Positions 32,973 to 41,971 of a stretch of DNA of 64,000 nucleotides are shown here, in pieces (within the stretch, counting starts at the first letter, position 1; the number at the start of each line of letters is the position of its first letter). The notes below the pieces were generated by a model. That model did no database searches and was not told the DNA's origin. It saw only the letters and a program-made list of their open reading frames with translations. The stretch covers positions 1-64,000 of the forward strand of contig JBHOQW010000208.1 of NCBI GenBank assembly GCA_042408665.1. Reading direction: 5' to 3'. The translations under genes and the position numbers were made by a program. The stretch is from CAUJGQ01 sp042408665. GTDB lineage: Bacteria; Chloroflexota; Dehalococcoidia; CAUJGQ01.

Positions 32973-33143
32973 GCCCGCGTGTGGGAGAGGGGGAGTGAGG
33001 GCCGGCGCCTCCGAATCCCTCATCCGGCTCGCACCCCTTCCACCGCGTGCGGGGAAGATCTCCTCGTTCGCGCGCTCCCTTCTCCCTCCGCCCCTCACCC
33101 GCTCAGGGCGAGAGGAACGCCCGTCGGGTCGGAAGCAAGGGCC

Positions 33144-33590
33144 TCAGTGCGTCGGGGCCGAGCCCGGCGCCGGGAGAGCCCCGACTTGTGCGAGTAGGTG
33201 GGCGGTGTCAAACCGCTCCCATTCCTCCACCACCCGCCCGCCGATCACCCGCATCAGGCTCAGGACCGAGACCTCGATCGGGCGCCCGCTGGCTGGTATC
33301 CCCATCAGGGGGCCGGTATGGGTGCCGCGGACGGTCATCCGCGTCAACACCAGGTCGCCCTCGGCGATCTGGTCCTCAATGGTGAACTGGGTGTCCGGGA
33401 AGGCGGTGCGGTAGGTGTCAACAAGCTGGCGAAAGCCCTCGTGGCCGGCGATCGGGTTGGCCGGCTCGTGGTAGACGTACTGGGGCGAGATCAAGGCATC
33501 GGCGACGGTGAAATCACCGCTTGGCCAGACGCGCTCGTTCAGCGTCTCGATCAGCCGACGGACGACGGATTTGTTCTCCTGGCTGGACAA
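33144..33590 (-). CDS. SnoaL-like/ester cyclase family protein
   Basis: 148-residue NTF2-like alpha+beta barrel protein. NKSVVRRLIETLNERVWPSG, then ADALISPQYVYHEPANPIAG and a C-terminal strand VVEEWERFDTAHLLAQVGAL match the SnoaL/polyketide cyclase-like family, many members of which are of unknown role. The start is a TTG at 33590 with AGGAGG at the right distance; the frame extends 18 codons more without support. Single gene, convergent with the region after marR, which holds degenerate GTGAGGG repeats and no gene. Confidence 0.75.
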   Translation of the reverse strand: MSSQENKSVVRRLIETLNERVWPSGDFTVADALISPQYVYHEPANPIAGHEGFRQLVDTYRTAFPDTQFTIEDQIAEGDLVLTRMTVRGTHTGPLMGIPASGRPIEVSVLSLMRVIGGRVVEEWERFDTAHLLAQVGALPAPGSAPTH

Positions 33591-33725
33591 CGGTGCTCCT
33601 CCTTGCGCTCGTTCCTTGCCGACACCGGCGATACGGACCCGCAAGGTGCACGGATCACTGCCGTCCGCGCGCCCCGGGGGCGATATCCGCCTGCGCTCGG
33701 ATGCTGTGACCGGTGCGAGCGCGCT

Positions 33726-34226
33726 TCACGCCTCGGGCGTCGGTGCCCGACGGAAGCCCGCGGCCTCCGCCTCCTCGGTGCTGGCGAACCAGTGATCGGC
33801 CGGCGCCGTCTCGTACCCCGGGTCGCCCGGCAGGAGGTAGACCCGCTCGCCATCGCGTACGCTGCCCTTGATCAGCGGGGCGGGCTCCACCGCGGTGGCC
33901 GGGGTGGCTGCCGGCGCGCCGGCCTCGGGCCGCGCCTGGCCCTGCGGCTCCTCCACACCGCGCTCCCGCCCCAAGGGGAGCGCCTCCCGCGCCCGTTCGG
34001 CGGCGCGGCGGGCTACCTCCGCCGCCTCGGCCAACACACGCGCCACGGGACGGCTCACACCGCGCTCGCGGGCTGTCTCCTCCGGTGCCGGCGCCTCCCC
34101 CCGTCCCGCTGCGCCCCCGGTACCGCTTTCCGCAGCGGGCTGAAGCGCCCGGCGCGCGGCGATACGCCGAACCACGTACACGCCGGCGGCCACTATGACG
34201 GCTAGCACAAGCAACCGACGGATCAT
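33726..34226 (-). CDS. Membrane-anchored protein with C-terminal SUNSET-like domain
   Basis: 166 residues. One N-terminal membrane helix (RRLLVLAVIVAAGVYVVRRI), an Ala/Glu/Arg-rich linker, and a C-terminal segment of about 45 residues: IKGSVRDGERVYLLPGDPGY followed by APADHWFASTEEAEAAGFRR. This pattern (IKGN...YLLPG.P.Y......WF.sEeEAeaaGFR) I associate with the SUNSET domain, a small module found with nucleases and surface proteins. ATG at 34226 with GGGAGGTG. Function unknown. Confidence 0.6.
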   Translation of the reverse strand: MIRRLLVLAVIVAAGVYVVRRIAARRALQPAAESGTGGAAGRGEAPAPEETARERGVSRPVARVLAEAAEVARRAAERAREALPLGRERGVEEPQGQARPEAGAPAATPATAVEPAPLIKGSVRDGERVYLLPGDPGYETAPADHWFASTEEAEAAGFRRAPTPEA

Positions 34227-34404
34227 GACGACACCTCCCTCGGATCGTGTGCATGGACGGCGGCGGGTGCAGGCAGTATACGCGCTCGGCGCCGGCGCCG
34301 GGAGTTGGTCAGGGGGCGCGTGGCGGGAGATGGGTCGAGGCATGTGCTTGGCCTCCCCGCACCCAGCGGCTCCGGGGGCGATTCCCGCCTTGCGCCGTCG
34401 GGTT

Positions 34405-34444
34405 TTGCCGGACAGACGCGGCGGAGCGCGGTCGGGATGCTGAA
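34405..34444 (+). promoter_or_regulatory. Copy D of the two-part promoter element
   Basis: TTGCCGGACAGACG at 34405 and TGCTGAA at 34438, 33 nt start to start. It is about 63 nt before the ATG of the next small gene. Confidence 0.5.
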
Positions 34445-34467
34445 CGGTGGAGGGAGGTGTGACCCTG

Positions 34468-34596
34468 ATGAACGACATCCGGATAGCCGCCTGGGTGGTG
34501 GCCGCGGGCCTGCTCCTGGCCCATCGGTGGTGGCGCGGCGAGCTGGTGGCCGAGCCCCTGCCGGTGCGAGTCGGCTGTCGGCGGCCATCGCCCTGA
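34468..34596 (+). CDS. Small membrane protein, 42 aa
   Basis: MNDIRIAAWVVAAGLLLAHR then WWRGELVAEPLPV. One short hydrophobic helix, then a charged tail. ATG at 34468 follows GGAGGGAGG at 9-10 nt; GTG nine nt upstream is an alternative. It is preceded by copy D of the repeated element and followed after 42 nt by the DUF302 gene. Coding status rests on the site, the promoter-like element and the single helix. Confidence 0.5.
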   Translation: MNDIRIAAWVVAAGLLLAHRWWRGELVAEPLPVRVGCRRPSP

Positions 34597-34638
34597 GTTG
34601 CGCGATCGCGGTACGAATCGCCGGAAGGAGCAACCCGC

Positions 34639-35043
34639 ATGAGCGAGAACGTGGAACTCCGTGCGCTCTTGCACCTGCCGTTGGAAACCGCCGTGCAGCA
34701 CGTGCGGTCGGCCCTGCACGCCGCAGGCTTCGTCATCGTCACCGACGTGGACGTGCGGGCGCTGCTCAGACAGCAGCTCGGCACCGAGTTCTACCCGTAC
34801 TGGCTGCTGGGTGTGTGCGACGGCGACCTCATGTTTCGCCTGCTGGAGGTGGATCCCCGCCTGGGGCTCTCCCTGCCCCACACGGTGATCGTGCATGATA
34901 CCGGTGCGGGCGTTGAGGTCCACATCCAGGATCCGGGCATCGTTCTCACGCCGGGGGCGCCGGCGGAGCTGGTCGCAGCCGTGGAGGCAGCCCGCGCCCG
35001 GTTCGCCCAGGTCATCGCCGCGCTGGGCGCGGTGCCGACATGA
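34639..35043 (+). CDS. DUF302 family protein
   Basis: 134 residues. LPLETAVQHVRSALHAAGFVIVTDVDVRAL and then YWLLGVCDGDLMFRLLEVDPRLGLSLPHTV match the compact alpha/beta DUF302 fold (TT1751-like). The function of the family is not established; several members sit near redox or metal genes. ATG at 34639 with AAGGAG 8 nt upstream. It lies in the same orientation as a 42-aa small protein and the large GNAT-acyl-CoA synthetase gene. Confidence 0.8.
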   Translation: MSENVELRALLHLPLETAVQHVRSALHAAGFVIVTDVDVRALLRQQLGTEFYPYWLLGVCDGDLMFRLLEVDPRLGLSLPHTVIVHDTGAGVEVHIQDPGIVLTPGAPAELVAAVEAARARFAQVIAALGAVPT

Positions 35044-35110
35044 GCCGGGCGTCCCGATGGCGGCGCATGGCGTCCGTGACAATATCGTTGCCGTGGAAGG
35101 AGTTGCGCCT

Positions 35111-37846
35111 GTGACCGCTGCCGTGCGTGCCCAGGTCACGTTGCCGCCGCCGGAGCCGGTGATCCTGCGTGACGGGACCACCGCCTGGCTGCGACCGGCG
35201 CGGCCGGATGACGCCGAGAAGGTGGATGCCCTCTTCCGGCGCGCTTCGCGCGAGTCGCTGTGGCTGCGCTTCTTCACGCCGGTGGCACGGGTGGACCGGC
35301 GGCTGATCGAGCAGATGGTGAACATCGACGGTGTGGAGCGCATGACCTTTCTCGTCACCCGTGGCGAGGGCGAGGACGAGCAGGTGATCGCCATCGGCGG
35401 CTACGCCCGTCTGCCGCGCTGGGACACGGCCGAGGTGGCCTTCTTTGTGGACGACTCCTTCCAGGGCAAGGGGTTGGGCACGCTGCTCCTGGAGCGGTTG
35501 GCGGCCTACGCCCGCCGCCAGGGCATCCTCACCCTGGTGGCCGATGTGCTGCCGGACAACCACCGCATGCTGGAGGTGTTCCGCAAGAGCGGCTTCGAGC
35601 CGCGCCTGATCACCGACCAGCGCATCATCCGTGTGGAACTGCCGGCTACCGCCGACGAGGTGGTCCTGGCCGAGGCGGAGGCGCGCGAGCGGGTGGCCAC
35701 GGCGGCCTCCCTGCGGCCCTTCTTCCGCCCGCGCTCGGTGGCCGTGATCGGCGCCTCCCGTGACCGCCGCTCCATTGGCCGCGCGGTGCTAGAGCGCCTC
35801 ATCCACACCGGCTTTGAGGGGCCGGTATACCCGATCAACCCCAACGCCCGCGCCGTGGCCTCCGTGCGCGCCTATCCCTCCGTGCTGGACGTGCCGGACG
35901 AGGTGGACCTGGCGGTGATCGCCGTGCCCGCGCCGGTGGTGCCGCAGGTGGTCGACGAGTGCGCCCGCAAGCGGGTGCGGGCGCTGGTCGTGCTGTCGGC
36001 CGGTTTCGCGGAGATCGGGCCGGAGGGCAAAGCACGGCAGGACGCGCTGGTGCATAAGGTGCGGGCGCACGGTATGCGCCTGATCGGCCCCAACTGCATG
36101 GGGATCATCAACACCGCGCCGGACGTGAACCTGAACGCCACCTTCAGCCCAGTGATGCCGCCGCGCGGGCGGGTGGCGATGTCCTCCCAGAGCGGCGCCC
36201 TGGGGCTGGCGATCCTTGACTACGCCCAGCAGCTCGGTCTGGGCATCTCCATGTTCGTGAGCGTCGGCAACAAGGCCGACGTCTCCGGCAACGACCTGCT
36301 CCAGTATTGGGAGGACGACCCGGACACCAACCTGATCATCCTCTACCTGGAGTCCTTCGGGAATCCGCGTAAGTTCGCGCGCATCGCTCGGCGCGTCGCC
36401 CGCCAGAAGCCGATCCTGGCGGTCAAGAGCGGTCGCACCGCTGCCGGCGAGCGCGCCGCGCGCTCGCACACGGCGGCGCTCGCCGGCAGCGAGCGGGCGG
36501 TGGAGGCGCTGTTCCGACAGGCAGGCGTGATCCGGGCGGACACGCTGGAGGAGCTGTTCGACATCGCCAGTGTGCTCACCAATCAGCCCCTGCCGGAGGG
36601 CAACCGGGTGGGGATCGTTACCAACGCCGGCGGCCCCGGCATTCTGGCGGCCGATGCCTGCGAGGCGCGCGGTCTGGTAGTGCCCCCACTGGCGCCGGAG
36701 ACGGTGGACGCCCTGCGCCGGCTCCTGCCCCCGGCCGCCGCGCTGACCAACCCGGTGGACATGATCGCCTCGGCGCCGGCCGAGCACTACGAGGGCACCG
36801 TGCGGTGCGTGCTGCGCGATCCCAACGTGGATGCCCTGATCGTGATCTTCATCCCCACCGGCCTGGCCGAGCCGGACGACGTGGCGCGGGCCATCCGCCG
36901 CGCGGTAGCGGCCGCACAGGCGGAGAGCGGCCGGGCGAAACCGGTGGTGGCCTGCTTCATGTCCAGCCACGGCATGCCGCCGCTGCTGGGTGGCCCGGAC
37001 GGGCATCCCGGTGAGCCGGGGCAGGTGCCGCCGATCCCCTCCTTCCGCTTCCCCGAATCGGCGGCGCTGGCGCTGGCGGCGGCGGTCAGCTATGCCGATT
37101 GGCGCCGGCGTCCGCCCGGTCGTGTGCCGGACCTACCGGGCGTGGACGGCGCGGCCGCCCGGGCCGTGGCGCGCGCGGCCCTCCAGGCACGCGGCGACGG
37201 CTGGCTGCGGCCGGAGGAGGTGGAGCGGTTGCTGGCCGCCGCCGGCATCCGCCTGCCACGCGCCGCCACCGCCACGACGCCCGAGGAGGCGGCGGAGGTG
37301 GCGACCCGCATCGGCTTCCCCGTGGCCGTGAAGGTACTGTCCACGCGCATCGTGCACAAGACCGAGGTGGGCGGCGTGGCCCTCAACCTGGGCTCCGCGG
37401 ATGCGGTGCGCGCGGCCTGCGCGGCGATGCGCGCGCGGTTGGGCGAGGCCGTGGAGGGGTTCCTGGTGCAGGAGATGGTGCCGGACGGCGTGGAGGTGAT
37501 CGTAGGCGTGGCCGAGGACCCGGTGTTCGGCCCGCTGGTGGGCTTCGGCCTGGGCGGCACGGCGGTGGAGGTGCTCCAGGATATGGTGTTCCGCATCGCG
37601 CCTCTGACCGACGTCGACGCGCACGAGATGGTGCGTGCCATCCGCGGTTTCCCCTTGCTGGAGGGCTACCGCGGCCGGCCGCCGGCCGATATCGCGGCGA
37701 TTGAGGACCTGCTCCTGCGCGTGTCGTGGCTGGCGGAGGAGGTGCCCGAGATCGACGAGATGGACCTCAACCCGGTGCGGGTGTTCCCGCCCGGGCAGGG
37801 CCTGCTGCCGGTGGACGTGCGCGTGTACGTCCGGGAGCCGCGATAG
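35111..37846 (+). CDS. GNAT acetyltransferase fused to ADP-forming acyl-CoA synthetase (type II Pat-like)
   Basis: 911 residues in four parts: a GNAT domain (about 1-185, with GYARLPRWDTAEVAFFVDD and QGKGLGTLLLERL acetyl-CoA loop), a CoA-binding Rossmann domain (RPRSVAVIGASRDRRSIGRA), a succinyl-CoA ligase-like domain with the phosphorylatable His453 in SHTAALAGS, and a C-terminal ATP-grasp domain (FPVAVKVLSTRIVHKTEVGG). N-terminal GNAT marks the type II arrangement of protein lysine acetyltransferases. The domains suggest acetylation of enzymes such as acyl-CoA synthetases; the retained His leaves ligase activity possible. GTG at 35111 follows GGAAGGAG; an upstream ATG at 35057 is less likely. 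Confidence 0.85.
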   Translation: MTAAVRAQVTLPPPEPVILRDGTTAWLRPARPDDAEKVDALFRRASRESLWLRFFTPVARVDRRLIEQMVNIDGVERMTFLVTRGEGEDEQVIAIGGYARLPRWDTAEVAFFVDDSFQGKGLGTLLLERLAAYARRQGILTLVADVLPDNHRMLEVFRKSGFEPRLITDQRIIRVELPATADEVVLAEAEARERVATAASLRPFFRPRSVAVIGASRDRRSIGRAVLERLIHTGFEGPVYPINPNARAVASVRAYPSVLDVPDEVDLAVIAVPAPVVPQVVDECARKRVRALVVLSAGFAEIGPEGKARQDALVHKVRAHGMRLIGPNCMGIINTAPDVNLNATFSPVMPPRGRVAMSSQSGALGLAILDYAQQLGLGISMFVSVGNKADVSGNDLLQYWEDDPDTNLIILYLESFGNPRKFARIARRVARQKPILAVKSGRTAAGERAARSHTAALAGSERAVEALFRQAGVIRADTLEELFDIASVLTNQPLPEGNRVGIVTNAGGPGILAADACEARGLVVPPLAPETVDALRRLLPPAAALTNPVDMIASAPAEHYEGTVRCVLRDPNVDALIVIFIPTGLAEPDDVARAIRRAVAAAQAESGRAKPVVACFMSSHGMPPLLGGPDGHPGEPGQVPPIPSFRFPESAALALAAAVSYADWRRRPPGRVPDLPGVDGAAARAVARAALQARGDGWLRPEEVERLLAAAGIRLPRAATATTPEEAAEVATRIGFPVAVKVLSTRIVHKTEVGGVALNLGSADAVRAACAAMRARLGEAVEGFLVQEMVPDGVEVIVGVAEDPVFGPLVGFGLGGTAVEVLQDMVFRIAPLTDVDAHEMVRAIRGFPLLEGYRGRPPADIAAIEDLLLRVSWLAEEVPEIDEMDLNPVRVFPPGQGLLPVDVRVYVREPR

Positions 37847-37864
37847 GTGGCGGGCGGCGCGGCG

Positions 37865-39178
37865 CTACCGCCCGTCGCGCAGGGTGGCGACCAGGGGACG
37901 GGCGACGTTGGCGGGGATCGCCAGGTTTAGCCCCTGGGCCTGCAGCTCCGGCGTGCGGCCCACCACCAGGGTGTTGATGCCGATCACCTCGCCCTTCAGG
38001 TTGATCAACGGGCCGCCGCTGTTTCCGGGGTTGAGCGGCGTGTCCGTCTGAACGTACGAGCGCCCGCGTAGCTCCCGGTGGGCCGAGAAGATACCGCTGG
38101 TGACGCTCGCCTCCCCGCTCGTGAACACCGATGCGCCCAGGGGGTAGCCGATGGCCAGCAGCCTTTCACCCGGCCGCAGCGCGTCCGAGTCGCCCCACAC
38201 GATGGGCGGGATGCCGGTCACCTCGATCTGCACCAGGGCCAGGTCTACCTCCTCGTCGCGGCCCAGCACCCGGCCCGGCACCGTGCGCCCGTCGGCTAGC
38301 GTGATGGACGGGCTCGCGTCGCCGCGCACCACGTGCGCGTTCGTCATCACCAACCCCTCCTCCACAACCACGCCCGTACCGACGCCGCCGCGGGTGGCGA
38401 TGCGCACCACCGCCGGCCGCACCCGCTGCACCGCCGCGGTCGCTTGTTGCTCTTCCGAGGGTGCCGCCGTCCCCGTCGGCGCGGTGACCACACCGCCGCG
38501 GCCGCCGACCACGGCAACCGCCGTGACCGTGGCGGCCGTGACCGCCGTGGCCAGCACCGTGGCGAGCGCCAGCCCGAGCCCCACGCGGCCGCCCCGGCCC
38601 TGCCGGGAGTGCAGACGGACCGTTTGGCCATCAGCGAAGGGGCGGGCGATAAGGCGGTAAGGGCCGATGGCGACCTCGTCGCCCGGCTCCAGCGGACGGC
38701 GACCGCGCACGGGCGTGCCGTTGACGTACGTGCCGTTGCGGCTGCCGAGGTCGGCGAGCTCAACCACACCGTTGCGCACCGTGATGCGGGCGTGTCGGCG
38801 CGAGACGCGGGGGTCGGGCAGCATCAGCCCGGCGGGCGGTTCCCGCCCGATGAGCAGCTCCCGTGCAGGGTCGAGTGGCATCGCGCGCTCGTCGCCGCGC
38901 GGGCCGATGACCAGGAGCGCGGCGACGGCGGGCGGCGCGAGCTCTGGTGGGCTGCGCCGCAGGAGCGCCGTCAAGGAGCGGGCCGTATCGCTCAACCGGC
39001 GGGAGAGAGGGGCCGCGGGGCCGTCGGCCGGGGCGCCGCAGCGTGTGCAGAAGCGGGCCGCCGGTGCCAAGGGCGTGCCACAGGCCGCGCAGGAGCGCAG
39101 GGGGGTCTGGCACCGGTCGCAGGTCACCGCGGCCGGCGCCGCCGGCGCGCCACACGAGGGACAGACGTGCTCGCTCAC
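37865..39178 (-). CDS. Zinc ribbon-FHA-transmembrane-HtrA-like serine protease
   Basis: 437 residues. Two zinc ribbons at the N-terminus (CPSCG...CDRC and CAACG...CTRCG), an FHA domain at about 85-180 (LLIGREP, RVSRRHARI, DLGSRNGTYVNG), a transmembrane helix at about 198-224, then a trypsin-like protease with His282 (TNAHVV), Asp312 (VDLALVQIE) and Ser387 (NPGNSGGPL). No PDZ domain. So an intracellular phospho-threonine-binding module is joined to an external protease. GTG at 39178 has only a weak site; the frame extends 102 codons upstream into the opposite gene. Convergent with the GNAT-acyl-CoA synthetase. Confidence 0.85.
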   Translation of the reverse strand: MSEHVCPSCGAPAAPAAVTCDRCQTPLRSCAACGTPLAPAARFCTRCGAPADGPAAPLSRRLSDTARSLTALLRRSPPELAPPAVAALLVIGPRGDERAMPLDPARELLIGREPPAGLMLPDPRVSRRHARITVRNGVVELADLGSRNGTYVNGTPVRGRRPLEPGDEVAIGPYRLIARPFADGQTVRLHSRQGRGGRVGLGLALATVLATAVTAATVTAVAVVGGRGGVVTAPTGTAAPSEEQQATAAVQRVRPAVVRIATRGGVGTGVVVEEGLVMTNAHVVRGDASPSITLADGRTVPGRVLGRDEEVDLALVQIEVTGIPPIVWGDSDALRPGERLLAIGYPLGASVFTSGEASVTSGIFSAHRELRGRSYVQTDTPLNPGNSGGPLINLKGEVIGINTLVVGRTPELQAQGLNLAIPANVARPLVATLRDGR

Positions 39179-39356
39179 CGTGACCCGTCGGCCCGCATCG
39201 TTCCACACCGCGATAGGCGGCGTCAATGGATCGCCGCGGTTGCTTTGCCCGGCGGTAAGAGGCACCGTACACTGGATGCCGCGCGGGTCGGTATGCACGG
39301 GGGCCCCGGCAAGGCGGGGGCGAGCGCGCGTCATGCCATGCACAGGGAGGGAAGCA

Positions 39357-40553
39357 GTGGACTTCCGCGATTCCCCCGAGGAAGCGGCGTTCCGGGCCGA
39401 GGTGCGGCGGTTCATCGCCGAAAACCTGCCGCCGGCCTTTCGCCAGCGCGAGCCGGAGTGGGGCATGTTCAACACGGCGCGCAACCGCTACCCGGTGCCG
39501 CCGGAGGAGCAGCGCCTGTGGCGCAAGCGCCTGGCGGCGCGCGGCTGGATCGCGCCGGCCTGGCCCAAGGAGTACGGCGGCGCCGGCATGAGCGTGGCGG
39601 AGCAGTTCATCTTCAACGAGGAGATGGCCGAAGCGCGGGCGCCCGGCGTCGGCGGCATCGCCGTCGGCTGGGCGGGGCCGACCATCCTCACGCACGGAAC
39701 CGAGGAGCAGAAGCGGCGCTTTTTGCCGGGCATCCTCTCCGGGGAGGAGACGTGGTGCCAGGGGTTCTCCGAGCCCGGCGCCGGCTCGGACCTAGCGTCG
39801 CTCCAGACCCGCGCCGTGCGCGACGGCGACGAGTACGTCATCAACGGGCAGAAGATCTGGACCTCCGGTGCCCATCACTCTCAGTACATGATCCTGCTGG
39901 CGCGCACGGACCCGAACGCCCCCAAGCACCGCGGCATCTCGTACTTCATCGTGGACATGAAGTCGCCCGGCATCACCATCCAGCCCCTGATCAACATGCT
40001 GGGCGACCACTCCTTCAACCAGGTGTTCTTTGAGAACGTGCGCGTGCCGCGGGCGAATCTCATCGGTGAGGAGAACCGCGGCTGGTACGTGGGGGCCACC
40101 ACGCTGGACTTCGAGCGCTCCTCCATCGCCACCTCGGTGCAGATGAACCACATCGTGCGCGACTTCGCCGCCTTTGTACGCGGCCAGCAGGGCGGCGCCA
40201 ACCGGCTACGGCAGGCGCCGTGGCTGCGCCTGGAGCTGGCGGAGCGGGCGGTGGAGGCACAGGTGGCGCGCCTGCTCTCCTACCAGGTGATCTCCTTGCA
40301 AAAGCGGGGCCTCATCCCCAACAAGGAGGCCTCGGTGGCCAAGCTCTACACCTCGGAACTGGACCAGCGGCTGATGGCTACCGGCATGAAGCTGCTGGGG
40401 TTGTACGGGCAGCGGCTGGACCAGGGCGCGCCCCTGGGTGGGCGCATGGCGCGTGGCTACATGGCGGCCACCGCCTCGACCGTCGGCGGGGGCACGTCGG
40501 AGATCCAGCGCAACATCATCGCCACCCGCGGCCTGGGCCTGCCGCGGGGGTAA
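39357..40553 (+). CDS. Acyl-CoA dehydrogenase (tandem copy 1)
   Basis: 398 residues, start GTG at 39357 after GGGAGGG. Head VDFRDSPEEAAFRAEVRRFI; GFSEPGAGSDLASLQTRAVRDG is the FAD/substrate segment; VGGGTSEIQRNIIATRGLGL closes the protein. The Glu before Gly-Thr that is the base in many acyl-CoA dehydrogenases is Gly here (GGGT). It is strongly similar to the next two genes, indicating duplication. Substrate unknown. Confidence 0.9.
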   Translation: MDFRDSPEEAAFRAEVRRFIAENLPPAFRQREPEWGMFNTARNRYPVPPEEQRLWRKRLAARGWIAPAWPKEYGGAGMSVAEQFIFNEEMAEARAPGVGGIAVGWAGPTILTHGTEEQKRRFLPGILSGEETWCQGFSEPGAGSDLASLQTRAVRDGDEYVINGQKIWTSGAHHSQYMILLARTDPNAPKHRGISYFIVDMKSPGITIQPLINMLGDHSFNQVFFENVRVPRANLIGEENRGWYVGATTLDFERSSIATSVQMNHIVRDFAAFVRGQQGGANRLRQAPWLRLELAERAVEAQVARLLSYQVISLQKRGLIPNKEASVAKLYTSELDQRLMATGMKLLGLYGQRLDQGAPLGGRMARGYMAATASTVGGGTSEIQRNIIATRGLGLPRG

Positions 40554-40612
40554 GGACCGGTGGGCCAGGCCAACGGCCCGGCCCCAGATCGGACATCGAG
40601 GGGGGAGACCGC

Positions 40613-41836
40613 ATGAACTTCAGGGATACACCGGAAGAGGCGGCGTGGCGGGAAGAGGTGCGACGGTTCATCCGGGAGAACCTGCCCGATGAGTTGAAGC
40701 CGGACTACGTGCCGCCGCGCGGCCAGCAAGACGAGGGCAGCCCGTTCCAGCGCGGCGCGGCGTGGCGGGAGTGGAACCGCCGCCTGGCCAAGAAGGGCTG
40801 GATCGCGCCGGCCTGGCCCAAGGAGTACGGCGGCGCCGGCATGAGCGTGATGCAGCAGTTCATCATGAACGAGGAGTTCGCCGAGGCGCGGGCGCCGCGC
40901 CCCGGTGGCATCGCCGTCGGCTTCGCCGGGCCGACGATCATCACGCTGGGCACCGAGGAGCAGAAGAAGAAATACCTGCCGGAGATCCTCACCGGCGAGG
41001 TGATCTGGTGTCAGGGCTACTCGGAGCCGGGGGCGGGCTCGGACCTGGCCAGCCTGCAGACCCGCGCCGTGCGCGACGGCGACGAGTACATCATCAACGG
41101 GCAGAAGATCTGGACCTCCGGCGCCCACGTGGCCAAGTGGATGATCCTGCTGGCGCGCACGGACCCGAACGCTCCCAAGCACCGTGGCATCTCGTACTTC
41201 ATCGTGGACATGAAGTCGCCCGGTATCACCGTGCGGCCGCTGGTGAACATGGCCGACAGCCACGAGTTCAACGAGGTGTTCTTCGACAACGTGCGCGTGC
41301 CGCGCGAGAACCTGATCGGGGAGGAGAACCGTGGCTGGTACGCGGCACAGACCACGCTGTCGTTCGAGCGGTCCAACATCGGCTCGGCGGTGGGCCAGCG
41401 CCAGACGGTGGAAGACCTGATCAAGTTCGCGCGGGAGACGAAGGACGGCAAGAGCACGCTGGACCGCAACCCCGGCCTGCGCTACGAGCTGGCGGAGCGC
41501 TACATCGAGACCGGGGTGGCCACCATGCTGTCCTACAAGATCATCTCTATCCAGGCCAAGGAGGGGGTGGCGCCGGGCCACGAGGCGTCGGTGGCCAAGC
41601 TGTACGGCACCGAGTTGAACCAGCGCATTTACCGCACGGCGATGAAGGTGCTGGGGCTGTACGGCCAGCTCGACCGACGCATGCAGCGCAACGAGAAGCT
41701 CGCGCACTGGTTGCCGCTGCGCGGCCGCATCCAGTACATGTACCTGCGCTCGGTGGCCAACACCATCGAGGGCGGCACGAGCGAGATCCAGCGCAACATC
41801 ATCGCCACCCGCGGCCTGGGCCTGCCGCGCGACTGA
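40613..41836 (+). CDS. Acyl-CoA dehydrogenase (tandem copy 2)
   Basis: 407 residues, ATG at 40613 with GGGGGGAG. MNFRDTPEEAAWREEVRRFI, PAWPKEYGGAGMS, GYSEPGAGSDLASLQTRAVR and IEGGTSEIQRNIIATRGLGL. In this copy the position before Gly-Thr is again Gly (EGGT, shifted Glu). It shares near-identical DNA stretches with copies 1 and 3, such as the segment coding GWIAPAWPKEYGG. It follows copy 1 by 59 nt, likely in one transcript. Confidence 0.9.
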   Translation: MNFRDTPEEAAWREEVRRFIRENLPDELKPDYVPPRGQQDEGSPFQRGAAWREWNRRLAKKGWIAPAWPKEYGGAGMSVMQQFIMNEEFAEARAPRPGGIAVGFAGPTIITLGTEEQKKKYLPEILTGEVIWCQGYSEPGAGSDLASLQTRAVRDGDEYIINGQKIWTSGAHVAKWMILLARTDPNAPKHRGISYFIVDMKSPGITVRPLVNMADSHEFNEVFFDNVRVPRENLIGEENRGWYAAQTTLSFERSNIGSAVGQRQTVEDLIKFARETKDGKSTLDRNPGLRYELAERYIETGVATMLSYKIISIQAKEGVAPGHEASVAKLYGTELNQRIYRTAMKVLGLYGQLDRRMQRNEKLAHWLPLRGRIQYMYLRSVANTIEGGTSEIQRNIIATRGLGLPRD

Positions 41837-41845
41837 CCAACGAGT

Positions 41846-41861
41846 GCTGGGTGCTGCGTGC
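41846..41861. repeat. 16-nt dispersed repeat, copy 2
   Basis: GCTGGGTGCTGCGTGC, part of three GTGCTGS heptamers in a row (41844-41864), located between the second and third dehydrogenase genes. Identical in inverted orientation to 30471-30486. Confidence 0.55.
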
Positions 41862-41971
41862 TGGGCAGTGAGGCCGCCATCGCTCGGCACCCCGTTTGGT
41901 GCGGTGGCTCGGTTCCGGCTGTGTTTCCCCTTCCCAATTGCCCGATGGCGGGAGACGATAGAGACAGGCGT

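Noticed and set aside
32973..33143. Gene or structured RNA in the gap after marR
   Set aside because: Only degenerate GGGAGAGG/GTGAGGG repeat-like DNA is visible; no frame with a start signal.
35789..37006. 405-codon antisense frame in the GNAT-acyl-CoA synthetase gene
   Set aside because: Shadow frame of a well-recognised gene, low-complexity His/Arg-rich translation.
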